Positions 8,165 to 15,171 of a stretch of DNA of 64,000 nucleotides are shown here, piece by piece. The translations under genes were made by a program, and so were the position numbers. Source of the stretch: Ramlibacter pinisoli (GTDB lineage Bacteria; Pseudomonadota; Gammaproteobacteria; Burkholderiales; Burkholderiaceae_C). Location: contig NZ_WSEL01000009.1 in assembly GCF_009758015.1 (NCBI RefSeq), forward strand, positions 310,001 to 374,000, given 5' to 3'. Numbering within the stretch: the stretch's first letter is position 1; each line of letters begins with the position of its first letter. The notes below the pieces were generated by a model. That model was given only the letters and a program-made list of their open reading frames with translations, was not told where the DNA came from and ran no database searches.

Positions 8165-8728
8165 TCACAGCGCGGACTCCGAGGAGGCCCGCCACTGCCA
8201 GCCATCGCGCCAGGGCGCCAGCAGCAGGTGCTGCACCAGCATGAGGATGGAGGCGACGGACATGGGCGCGTAGACGACGGAACGCGGGATGTCCAGCGAC
8301 ACCACGCGGATGGAATGGGCGATCACGCCCTGCCAGGCGAACATGGCCGCCAGCACGACGAACAGCACGGCAAGCAGCAGCCAGTTGCCGATGAACACGA
8401 CGCGCCGGACCTTGGGCGGGAACATCGCGACCAGGGCATCGACGTCGGCATGCATGCGCCAGCGCACGCACGCCGCCGAGCCGAAGAACACCAGCCAGCC
8501 GAAAGCGATCACCGCGGCCTCGAAGGTCCAGGCGGCGGGCTGGGGGAACAGGTAGCGGGTGATGACACCCCAGGCAATGGAGGCGACGATGGCCAGCATG
8601 CAGGCAACGCCGATGGCCTCGTCGATGCGCCGCAGGCTGAGCAGCCGGCCGGCGCGCGAGGCACCGGCGGCCGGCACGGCTTCCTCCTGCCCCCCGGACG
8701 GGGGCGCGAGAGTTTGCACGGTCTGCAT
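8165..8728 (-). CDS. TRAP transporter small permease (DctQ family)
   Basis: 187 residues with a polar N-terminus of about 35 residues followed by four membrane segments (IDEAIGVACMLAIVASIAWG, AWTFEAAVIAFGWLVFFGSA, the VVFIGNWLLLAVLFVVLAAM region, and MSVASILMLVQHLLLAP). The GWLVFFGSAACVRWRMHADVDAL block around the second and third segments is the usual DctQ pattern. It pairs with the large permease. It lies seven bases after the binding-protein gene and two bases before dctM in the operon 9725 to 2979. Confidence 0.92.
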   Translation of the reverse strand: MQTVQTLAPPSGGQEEAVPAAGASRAGRLLSLRRIDEAIGVACMLAIVASIAWGVITRYLFPQPAAWTFEAAVIAFGWLVFFGSAACVRWRMHADVDALVAMFPPKVRRVVFIGNWLLLAVLFVVLAAMFAWQGVIAHSIRVVSLDIPRSVVYAPMSVASILMLVQHLLLAPWRDGWQWRASSESAL

Positions 8729-8735
8729 CTCGCGA

Positions 8736-9725
8736 TCAGTGGGCGAGCGCCTGGCGCGCCTTGTCGTAGATGCCCGGCGTCAGGCCCGGCACTTTCGCAT
8801 AGGCAGCCTTGGCCTTCTCGGCGAAGGCCTTCACGTCCACGTTCTCGACGATCTGCACGCCGTTCTTCTTCAACTCCTCGGCGAAGGCCTTGTCGGAGGC
8901 GACGGTGGCGGCGGTGAGTTCGGCCCCGGCCTTGCGGCCCTCCTCCAGCAGGATCTTCTGCAGGTCCGCCGGCAGGCTGTTGAAGAAGCTGGTGCTGGTG
9001 ACGAAGGCGGCGAACATCATCTGGTGCGCGGTGTTGGACACCACCTTGCGCACTTCATACAGCTTGGAGCCGGCCAGCGAACCGTAGTTGGCCTCGGCGG
9101 CATCGACCACGCCCGTCTGCAGGGCGTTGTAGACCTCGCCCCAGGGCAGCGCCTGCGGACGGGCGCCCAGGGCGGTGAAGGTCTCCAGCATGATCGGCGA
9201 CGGCGGCACGCGCAGGGTCATGCCGGCGATATCGGCCGGGGTGCGCACCGGCTTGCTGGCCAGGAGGTGGCGCACACCGAAGAGGCCGTCGGCCATGACC
9301 AGCTTGAGGCCCTGCTGCTCCAGCCTGGTGGACATCTCGCCGAAGACCGGCGAGGTGAACAGGCGCTTGGCCTCGTCCGGGTTGGCGAACATGTAGGGGC
9401 CGGCCACGACGGCCATGTCAGGCACGAACTGCGACAGCTGGCCGTAGTCGGTGACGCTGAGCACGCGGGCGCCGCCCTTGATCATCTCGTTGACCTTCTT
9501 CTGCGGGCCGAGCTGGTCGCCCGTGAAGATGGTCAGCGTGAGCTGCCCCTTGGAGCGCTCCTTCACGCGGTCGGCGAAGCTGTGCATGACCTTCACCACC
9601 GGTTCGTTCGGATTGACCTGCGAGGTGGAGAAGCGCAGCTGGTAGCTCTCGGCCTGGGCCGGAGCGACCGCGCCCAGCAGGCCGGCAAGCGCGGCGGCGG
9701 CGAGGAAATGGCGGCGAACGTTCAT
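8736..9725 (-). CDS. TRAP transporter substrate-binding protein (DctP family)
   Basis: 329 residues with a Sec signal peptide (MNVRRHFLAAAALAGLLGA, probable cleavage after AQA). DctP features are LRFSTSQVNPNEP at the mature N-terminus, GPYMFANPDEAKRLF, ADIAGMTLRVPPSPIMLE with the carboxylate-binding Arg, and GEVYNALQTGVVDAAEANYG. It captures a carboxylate in the periplasm. It is the first gene of the minus-strand operon and has AGGAG five bases before its ATG. Substrate is unknown; the two CoA transferases and MaoC hydratase nearby suggest a mono- or dicarboxylic acid that is activated as a CoA ester. Confidence 0.94.
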   Translation of the reverse strand: MNVRRHFLAAAALAGLLGAVAPAQAESYQLRFSTSQVNPNEPVVKVMHSFADRVKERSKGQLTLTIFTGDQLGPQKKVNEMIKGGARVLSVTDYGQLSQFVPDMAVVAGPYMFANPDEAKRLFTSPVFGEMSTRLEQQGLKLVMADGLFGVRHLLASKPVRTPADIAGMTLRVPPSPIMLETFTALGARPQALPWGEVYNALQTGVVDAAEANYGSLAGSKLYEVRKVVSNTAHQMMFAAFVTSTSFFNSLPADLQKILLEEGRKAGAELTAATVASDKAFAEELKKNGVQIVENVDVKAFAEKAKAAYAKVPGLTPGIYDKARQALAH

Positions 9726-9891
9726 GCTGTCTCCTGAAGGATGAAAGGTGGAAAGGCTGTTCTTGCGCGAACGGAAGATTTATAGGTGAATGCTAGGTGC
9801 ACAGAAGAATCAGCCGCCTAGGGGTTTCCACTGAACCTCAAGACCCATCAGACTGGTGTTCGCGTCTCTCTGATGAATCTATCATTCACCC
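9726..9891. promoter_or_regulatory. Divergent promoter region between the TRAP operon and the CoA transferase/MaoC/IclR operon
   Basis: This 166-bp spacer is noticeably richer in A/T than its surroundings. It holds GGTGAATG at 9785-9792 and its exact reverse complement CATTCACC at 9883-9890, just before the CoA transferase ATG. These are candidate half-sites for the IclR-type regulator encoded at 11552-12343. A TATCAT hexamer at 9880-9885 could serve as a -10 element for the plus-strand operon. No expression data are implied. Confidence 0.5.
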
Positions 9892-11091
9892 ATGAATCTC
9901 AATCAGGACGACACCGCCCTGCCTCTGGCCGGCCTGACCGTGCTGGACTTCAGCCAGTTCCTGGCCGGCCCGTCGTGCGCATTGCGCATGGCAGACCTCG
10001 GCGCCGACGTGATCAAGGTGGAGCGCCCGGACGGGGGCGACCTCTGCCGGCAACTGGTGCTGGCGGACCAGAAGGTGGGCGGCGACAGCGCCCTCTTCCA
10101 CACCATCAACCGCAACAAGCGAAGCTTCGCGGCTGACCTCAAGGACCCCGCCGATCTCGAGCACGTGACAGCGCTGGTGGCGCGCGCGGACGTGATGATC
10201 CACAACTTCCGCCCCGGCGTGATGGAACGGCTGGGCCTGGATTTTGCCGCGGTGCAACAGCTCAATCCGCGCATGGTCTACGCGGCCGTCACAGGCTATG
10301 GCGAGGCGGGACCATGGCGCGGCAAGCCGGGTCAGGACCTGCTGGTGCAATCGCTGTCCGGCATGGCCTGGCTCAGCGGCCAGGGCGGGGACGACGCGCC
10401 GCCGGTGCCCGCCGGCCTCTCCGTGGTGGACATGATGACCGGCGCCCACCTGCTGCAGGGCATCCTGGCGCTGCTCGTGCGCCGGGGCATCACCGGCCGC
10501 GGCGGGCGGGTGGATGCCAGCCTGCTGGAAACCGCGCTGGACCTGCAATTCGAGCCCTTCACCGCCTTCCTCAACGGCGACGGCGAGGCGCCGCGGCGCA
10601 GCCGCGTGAACCACGCCAACGTGCACGCCGCCGCGCCCTACGGCATCTACCGCACGGCCGACGGCTTCCTGGCGCTGGCCATGGCGCCGATGGACGAACT
10701 GGCCCGCCTGGTCGAGAGCCCCCGGCTGGCGGAACTGGCCGCCGACCGCGCCAGCTGGTACCGCGAGCGCGACACGCTCAAGCAGGCGCTGCAGGACCAC
10801 CTCCGGAGCCGCTCGACGCAGCACTGGCTGGCGCAGCTGGAGCCGGCCGGCATCTGGTGTGCCGACGTGCTGACCTGGTCGCGGCTGCTGGAGCACCCCG
10901 GCTTCGCCGTCCTCGACATGGTGCAGCCGCTGTCCGGTCGCGCCGCCGGCATGAAGACCACCCGCTGCCCGCTGCGCATCGACCGCCAGGTGCTGCGCAG
11001 CCCGCGGCCCGCGCCCGCCATCGGCGAGCACACGCAGGAGATCCTGCGAGAACTGGGGCTCGGCCCCGCCAGGGAAGGAAGCGTCGCATGA
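9892..11091 (+). CDS. CaiB/BaiF family CoA transferase (family III), copy 2
   Basis: 399 residues. Recognisable family III blocks are [78 protein letters not shown] and [10 protein letters not shown], the last holding the catalytic Asp region. It transfers CoA between acyl donors and a free acid in the cytosol. It opens the plus-strand operon with a MaoC hydratase and an IclR regulator (both junctions are ATGA overlaps), and it is divergent from the TRAP operon that holds its paralogue. Having a distinct CoA transferase in each divergent arm suggests two related acids or a two-step CoA exchange. Confidence 0.94.
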   Translation: MNLNQDDTALPLAGLTVLDFSQFLAGPSCALRMADLGADVIKVERPDGGDLCRQLVLADQKVGGDSALFHTINRNKRSFAADLKDPADLEHVTALVARADVMIHNFRPGVMERLGLDFAAVQQLNPRMVYAAVTGYGEAGPWRGKPGQDLLVQSLSGMAWLSGQGGDDAPPVPAGLSVVDMMTGAHLLQGILALLVRRGITGRGGRVDASLLETALDLQFEPFTAFLNGDGEAPRRSRVNHANVHAAAPYGIYRTADGFLALAMAPMDELARLVESPRLAELAADRASWYRERDTLKQALQDHLRSRSTQHWLAQLEPAGIWCADVLTWSRLLEHPGFAVLDMVQPLSGRAAGMKTTRCPLRIDRQVLRSPRPAPAIGEHTQEILRELGLGPAREGSVA

Positions 11092-11555
11092 CCGACGAGC
11101 GTTTTTTCGAGGAGTACGAGCTGGGAAGCACCCGTCGCACCACCGGCCGCACCATCACCGAGGGCGACATCGTGCTGCACGCCGGCCAGACCGGCGACTT
11201 CTTCCCGCACCACATGGACGCGGCCTGGTGCGCCACCCAGGAGTTCAAGCAGCGCATCGCGCATGGCACCCTCGTGTTCAGCGTGGGCATCGGCCTGACC
11301 GCCTCCACGATCAACCCCCGGGCCATGTCCTACGGCTACGACAGGCTGCGCTTCGTCAAGCCGGTGTTCATCGGCGACACGATCTATTCCCGCGTGGAGA
11401 TCACCGACCGCCGTCCGCACCCCAAGCGCGCCGGTCACGGCATCGTGGTGGAAACGGTCACGGTCACCAACCAGCGCGACGAGACCGTGCTGGTCTGCGA
11501 TCATCTGCACCTGGTCGAGCGGCGCGTGCCGCTGGCCGCCGCCGACAACCGATGA
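11088..11555 (+). CDS. MaoC family dehydratase (hot-dog fold)
   Basis: 155 residues with the typical layout: [32 protein letters not shown] at the N-terminus, catalytic Asp and His in [23 protein letters not shown], and [17 protein letters not shown]. MaoC proteins hydrate or dehydrate acyl-CoA esters. The gene is translationally coupled to CoA transferase 2, so it probably acts on the CoA ester made there, as in itaconyl-CoA or mesaconyl-CoA routes; that comparison is by family only. A citramalyl-CoA-type lyase is not present in the window. Confidence 0.92.
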   Translation: MTDERFFEEYELGSTRRTTGRTITEGDIVLHAGQTGDFFPHHMDAAWCATQEFKQRIAHGTLVFSVGIGLTASTINPRAMSYGYDRLRFVKPVFIGDTIYSRVEITDRRPHPKRAGHGIVVETVTVTNQRDETVLVCDHLHLVERRVPLAAADNR

Positions 11556-12343
11556 CCGCCTCGACCCCGCCAGTCACCGACAGCGAGTCCCCGCGCAACA
11601 AGTACGCGGTCCCCGCGCTGGAGAAGGCGCTGGACGTGCTGGAGTACCTGTCCGAGCAGGCCGTGCCGCTCACGCAGGCGCAGCTGGCCCGCGCGCTGGG
11701 ACGCGAACCCAGCGAGCTGTTCCGGATGCTGACCGTGCTGGAAGCGCGCGGTTACCTGCGCCGCGACGATGCGGGTGGCTACCAGCTCACGCTCAAGCTC
11801 TTCGAACTGAGCCGCACCCATTCGCCGCACGAGCAGCTGATCGACGTGGCCACGCCGCTGATGCGCGACCTGGTCGATCTCGCCCGCCAGTCCTGTCACC
11901 TGTCGGTGCTGCACCGGGACAAGGTGCTGGTGCTGGAGCAGGTGGAAAGTCCGCAACCCGTCCGGTTGTCGGTCCAGATCGGCTCCCTGCACTCCCCGGT
12001 GGCCACGGTCTCGGGTCAACTGCTCCTGGCCCACCTGGAAGCGGGCGAACGCACCGAACTGCTGGCGCGCCAGGCCGACTACCTGCGCATGGGTGCGCGG
12101 GAACGGCAGGAGTTCAACGAGCGGCTCGAGCGCGTGCGGGCCGATGGCTGGGCGTATGCCGAGGGCGCGCGGTTCATGGGCGGCATCGATCTCGGGGTGC
12201 CGATCGGGAGCGAGGGCGCCCGCACCCGCGCCGCCCTCACCATCGCCGCCCTGAAGGGCCCGGACTGCCCCGACCTGTTCGACCTGTTGCCCCGCCTGCA
12301 GCAGTGTGCGGGCGAGATCACGCGCATCTGCGGCCTCGGCTAG
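11552..12343 (+). CDS. IclR family transcriptional regulator
   Basis: 263 residues. An N-terminal winged helix-turn-helix ([47 protein letters not shown], about residues 20-75) is followed by the IclR effector domain ([44 protein letters not shown]). Its ATG overlaps the MaoC stop. The position at the end of the CoA transferase/MaoC operon, next to the divergent TRAP operon, makes it the probable regulator of both, most likely binding in 9726-9891 in response to the transported acid or its CoA ester. Confidence 0.94.
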   Translation: MTASTPPVTDSESPRNKYAVPALEKALDVLEYLSEQAVPLTQAQLARALGREPSELFRMLTVLEARGYLRRDDAGGYQLTLKLFELSRTHSPHEQLIDVATPLMRDLVDLARQSCHLSVLHRDKVLVLEQVESPQPVRLSVQIGSLHSPVATVSGQLLLAHLEAGERTELLARQADYLRMGARERQEFNERLERVRADGWAYAEGARFMGGIDLGVPIGSEGARTRAALTIAALKGPDCPDLFDLLPRLQQCAGEITRICGLG

Positions 12344-12442
12344 CCAGGCTGGCAGCCGGGCCAATCAACACGGGCATGTGCCTGATCCGGACGAGGTCAT
12401 TCGCCTGGCGCTGACCGGCGCGCTCCCGTAGCTCTGCACATC

Positions 12443-12465
12443 AGCCCCCCCGACGCGGGGGGGCT
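12443..12465. terminator. Strong GC hairpin after the IclR gene
   Basis: A perfect 9-bp stem (AGCCCCCCC / GGGGGGGCT) with a 5-base GACGC loop, 100 bp after the iclR stop and before sorA. There is no T-run on either strand, so it may be a Rho-assisted terminator or a transcript-end stabiliser. Confidence 0.5.
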
Positions 12466-12551
12466 CCGGCACCCCGCCTCCTCTTGCGCCGCCCCCCTGC
12501 GCGCAATAGAGTCGTTGGCTGCACTACTGCATGCGTTGGACAGAGGAAGAG

Positions 12552-13769
12552 ATGAAGAACGACCAGCCGGATTCCGGCCGCCGCCGCCTGCTGGCGGGCA
12601 GCGCCGCCACCATCGCCGCGGCCACCCTGGGCCGCGAAGCCGCCGCACAGGCCGCGGCACCGGCCGCGCCCGCCGCCAAACCCGCCCTGCCCGGGTACGT
12701 GGCCTGGAAGAACCAGGACCACATGATCGTGCACACCAGCACGACCATCGAGACCAAGCGCAGCGCCTTCGGCACCAGCATCGTCACGCCGTCCGATCGC
12801 CTGTACATCCGCAACAACCTGCCCGCGCCCGACGCGTCCATCGTCGCCAACCGCGACGCCTGGCAGATGGCCGTCGAAGGCGTGCGCCAGCCGCGCACCC
12901 TGAGCGTCGCCGACCTCAAGGGCATGGGCCTGGAGACGATGGCCACCGTGCTGCAGTGCTCCGGCAACGGCCGCGGCTACTTCGCGGACAAGCCGAGCGG
13001 CACCAAGTGGTCCGTCGGCGCGGCCGGCTGCGTGCTGTGGAGCGGCGTGCCGGTGCGCACCGTCGTCGCCGCACTCGGCGGCCTGGCCGATGGCGCCCGC
13101 TTCATGACCGGCACCGGTGGCGAGACCCTGCCGGCGGGCATCGATCCCAAGACCATCATGGTGGAGCGCTCGGTGCCCGTGCGCACCTTCGAAGACGCGC
13201 TGCTCGCCTGGGAAATGAACGGCGACCCGCTGCCGCATGCGCACGGCGGCCCGCTGCGCCTGATCGTGCCGGGCTACAGCGGCGTCAACAACATCAAGTA
13301 CATCAAGCGCCTGGCCTTCACCGAGCAGGAGACCGAAGCCGCGATCCAGAAGACCGGCTACCGCATGTCCCCGCCCGGCGCCAAGGGCGATCCGAGCCAT
13401 CCCTCCGTGTGGGAGATGGACGTCAAGTCCTGGATCAACGGCCCCGCGCCGGAAGCCGGCACGGTCAAGGCCGGCTGGGTGCAGATCCAGGGGGTCGCCA
13501 TGGGCGGCACGCGGTCCCTGCGCCGCATCGACGTCTCACTCGACGGCGGCCAGAGCTGGCAGGAAGCGCGCTTCGTCGGCCCGGACCTGGGCCGCTTCGC
13601 CTGGCGCCAGTTCGTGCTGCCCGTGCAGCTGAAGCCGGGCCAGTACATGCTGGCCTCGCGCGCGCAGGACGTGCAGTTCAACTGGCAGGTGGAAGCCAGC
13701 CCGGAGAACGGCGGCGGCTACCTCAACAGCGGCTGGCGCTCGCACGCGTTCCCGCTGACGGTGGCGTGA
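12552..13769 (+). CDS. sorA: Sulfite dehydrogenase molybdopterin subunit (SorA/SoxC-like)
   Basis: 405 residues. I chose the ATG at 12552 because GAGGAAGAG precedes it and the Tat motif follows (GRRRLLAGSAATIAAATLG); the earlier ATG at 12531 has no ribosome site. The sulfite oxidase fold is shown by RLYIRNNLPAP, WQMAVEGVRQPRTLSVADL, and VLQCSGNGRGYF, whose Cys136 is the expected molybdenum ligand. HGGPLRLIVPGYSGVNNIKYIKRL and the C-terminal dimerisation domain follow (GVAMGGTRSLRRIDVSLDGG). It would oxidise sulfite to sulfate in the periplasm, passing electrons to the cytochrome encoded immediately downstream. Confidence 0.9.
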   Translation: MKNDQPDSGRRRLLAGSAATIAAATLGREAAAQAAAPAAPAAKPALPGYVAWKNQDHMIVHTSTTIETKRSAFGTSIVTPSDRLYIRNNLPAPDASIVANRDAWQMAVEGVRQPRTLSVADLKGMGLETMATVLQCSGNGRGYFADKPSGTKWSVGAAGCVLWSGVPVRTVVAALGGLADGARFMTGTGGETLPAGIDPKTIMVERSVPVRTFEDALLAWEMNGDPLPHAHGGPLRLIVPGYSGVNNIKYIKRLAFTEQETEAAIQKTGYRMSPPGAKGDPSHPSVWEMDVKSWINGPAPEAGTVKAGWVQIQGVAMGGTRSLRRIDVSLDGGQSWQEARFVGPDLGRFAWRQFVLPVQLKPGQYMLASRAQDVQFNWQVEASPENGGGYLNSGWRSHAFPLTVA

Positions 13770-14062
13770 TGGCGCGCATCCTTCCCGCCATCGCGCTGCT
13801 GCTCGCGGCGGGCGCGGCCCAGGCCGCCGAGGACGGCAAGGCGCTGTTCAGCAGCGTCACGCCCGCCTGCTCCCTGTGCCACGCCCTGAAGGACGCCGGG
13901 GCCACCGGCGCCGTCGGCCCGTCGCTGGACGAACTGAAACCGGATGCGCCGCGCGTGGTCAAGGCGCTGCGCAACGGCATCGGCCAGATGCCCGCCTTCC
14001 GGCACCTGAGCGACGAACAGGTGCAGGAACTGGCGAAATACATCGAGAAGGCGACGCGCTGA
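13769..14062 (+). CDS. sorB: Monohaem cytochrome c (SorB-like), electron acceptor of sulfite dehydrogenase
   Basis: 97 residues with a Sec signal (MARILPAIALLLAAGAAQA), a CSLCH haem-binding motif near residue 36, GAVGPSLDEL, and a C-terminal Met ligand in GQMPAFRHLSDEQVQELAKYI. Its ATG overlaps the sorA stop (TGATG), the usual arrangement for the SorAB heterodimer. It should relay electrons from sulfite oxidation to the respiratory chain. A generic class I cytochrome c partner is the alternative reading, and the tight coupling makes that functionally equivalent. Confidence 0.88.
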   Translation: MARILPAIALLLAAGAAQAAEDGKALFSSVTPACSLCHALKDAGATGAVGPSLDELKPDAPRVVKALRNGIGQMPAFRHLSDEQVQELAKYIEKATR

Positions 14063-14084
14063 GCCGCGCCCCTTGAAACCCACC

Positions 14085-14105
14085 CTGGCGCCGCAACGGC
14101 GCCAG
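14085..14105. terminator. Hairpin terminator candidate after sorB
   Basis: A perfect 9-bp inverted repeat CTGGCGCCG-CAA-CGGCGCCAG beginning 22 bp after the sorB stop. No U-tract follows. It probably marks the end of the sorAB transcript. Confidence 0.5.
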
Positions 14106-14329
14106 GCGGTGCGCACCGCCCGGCTGGCCCGGACCCGTGCGCTGAGCTTGTCCCACCCGGCGTCGGCGGCGTGCCGCGCACCGGTTGGACCAAGGTCCCA
14201 TGCGCTCGCGCTGCGCGCGGGCGCATCATGGCGTCCAGCGCCGAGGAGCGGCCGCATCCGCCGGGGATGGTGATCGTCGGGGCCCGCGGCTGCGCCGCGA
14301 GGGTGCTTCCACCTGTCTGGAGGTGAAGC
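14106..14329 (+). other. Upstream region of the GH65/LDH operon
   Basis: No credible coding frame. Together with the sorB hairpin and the small frame at 14330 it fills the 362-bp gap between sorB and the HAD gene. It contains the near-palindrome at 14185-14200. It is probably the promoter and leader for the operon that follows. Confidence 0.5.
14185..14200. promoter_or_regulatory. DosR-like box 2 (TTGGACCAAGGTCCCA)
   Basis: Read on the other strand this is TGGGACCTTGGTCCAA, which differs from box 1 at only two positions. It is 145 bp upstream of the possible leader peptide start and 240 bp upstream of the HAD gene, almost the same distance as box 1 from its gene. It is the second of four copies in the window. 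Confidence 0.5.
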
Positions 14330-14428
14330 GTGGACCAGACGCTTTCCGTTGGCACCGTCCCCTTCGACCACGAACACCACCTGCCTGTCGGCCTGCCGGG
14401 TCGACGGCTCGAAGGAGCGACGTGGTGA
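14330..14428 (+). CDS. Possible 32-residue leader peptide upstream of the HAD gene
   Basis: A GTG-initiated frame preceded by a consensus Shine-Dalgarno (GGAGG at 14319-14323, six bases away) and ending in a TGA that overlaps the HAD GTG start (GTGA). The peptide runs VDQTLSVGTVPFDHEHHLPV and ends in RRLEGATW. It is His-rich in the middle (DHEHH). The 15-base string TGGAGGTGAAGCGTG around its start recurs exactly at the ldh start (17558-17572). The strong ribosome site and coupling support translation; no homologue is known to me. A chance frame is possible because of its short length. Confidence 0.45.
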   Translation: MDQTLSVGTVPFDHEHHLPVGLPGRRLEGATW

Positions 14429-15171
14429 CCGCCGGCCCGGTCACGCCGGACCGCTTCGACGCCGTCCTCTTCGACATGGACGGCGTTCTCACGTCGACCG
14501 CCCGGATCCATGCGCGCTGCTGGAAGACGGTGTTCGACGAGTTCCTCTCGTTGCGGGCAGGCGATGCGGAGTCGTTCCGGCCGTTCGACATCGACACCGA
14601 CTACAAGTGGTACGTGGACGGCAAGGCGCGCTACGACGGCGTGAGGAGCTTCCTCGCGTCCCGCGACATCACCCTTGCGGAAGGTGCACCTTCGGACCCG
14701 CCGGCTGCCGACACGGTCTGCGGCCTGGGCAACCGCAAGGACGCGCTGGTCGAGGCGGCGATCGACCGTGGCGAGGTCGAGTCGTACCCCGGATCGGTGA
14801 CCTTCGTGCGGCAACTGCGCGACCGGGGCATCCGCACGGCCGTGGTCTCGTCGAGCAACCACTGCGAGCAGATCCTGCTCGCGGCGGGCATCCTCGACCT
14901 GTTCGATGCCAGGGTCGACGGAGTGGTCGCAACCCAGCTCGGGCTTCCCGGCAAGCCTGCGCCGGACGCCTTCCTCAAGGCCGCCGAGCTGGTGAACGCC
15001 AGCCCGGCCCGCGCGGTGGTCATCGAAGACGCCATTGCCGGTGTCCAGGCCGGCCGGGCCGGGCAGTTCGGCCTGGTGATCGGCGTGGCCAGGGACGCAG
15101 GTGCAGACACCCTGCGGGCGAACGGCGCCGACATCGTCGTGGCCGACCTGGCGGAGTTGCTCGATGCTTAA
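14425..15171 (+). CDS. HAD-superfamily hydrolase, beta-phosphoglucomutase family
   Basis: 248 residues from the GTG at 14425, with AAGGAG seven bases upstream (GTG 14422 is too close). HAD motif I is FDMDGVLTS (Asp17, Asp19), motif II is VVSSSNHCEQIL, the motif III Lys is in GLPGKPAPDAFLKA, and motif IV is VIEDAIAGVQAGRAG. An alpha-helical cap with YKWYVDGKARYDGVRSFL (the usual substrate-loop pattern) and CGLGNRKD lies between. The family converts beta-glucose 1-phosphate to glucose 6-phosphate. It directly precedes and overlaps a GH65 phosphorylase, which would supply that substrate. Confidence 0.9.
   Translation: MTAGPVTPDRFDAVLFDMDGVLTSTARIHARCWKTVFDEFLSLRAGDAESFRPFDIDTDYKWYVDGKARYDGVRSFLASRDITLAEGAPSDPPAADTVCGLGNRKDALVEAAIDRGEVESYPGSVTFVRQLRDRGIRTAVVSSSNHCEQILLAAGILDLFDARVDGVVATQLGLPGKPAPDAFLKAAELVNASPARAVVIEDAIAGVQAGRAGQFGLVIGVARDAGADTLRANGADIVVADLAELLDA

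Noticed and set aside
14330..14428. Hemerythrin-like reading of the HEHH sequence in the small frame
   Set aside because: At 32 residues it cannot form the four-helix fold, and the other metal ligands are absent.
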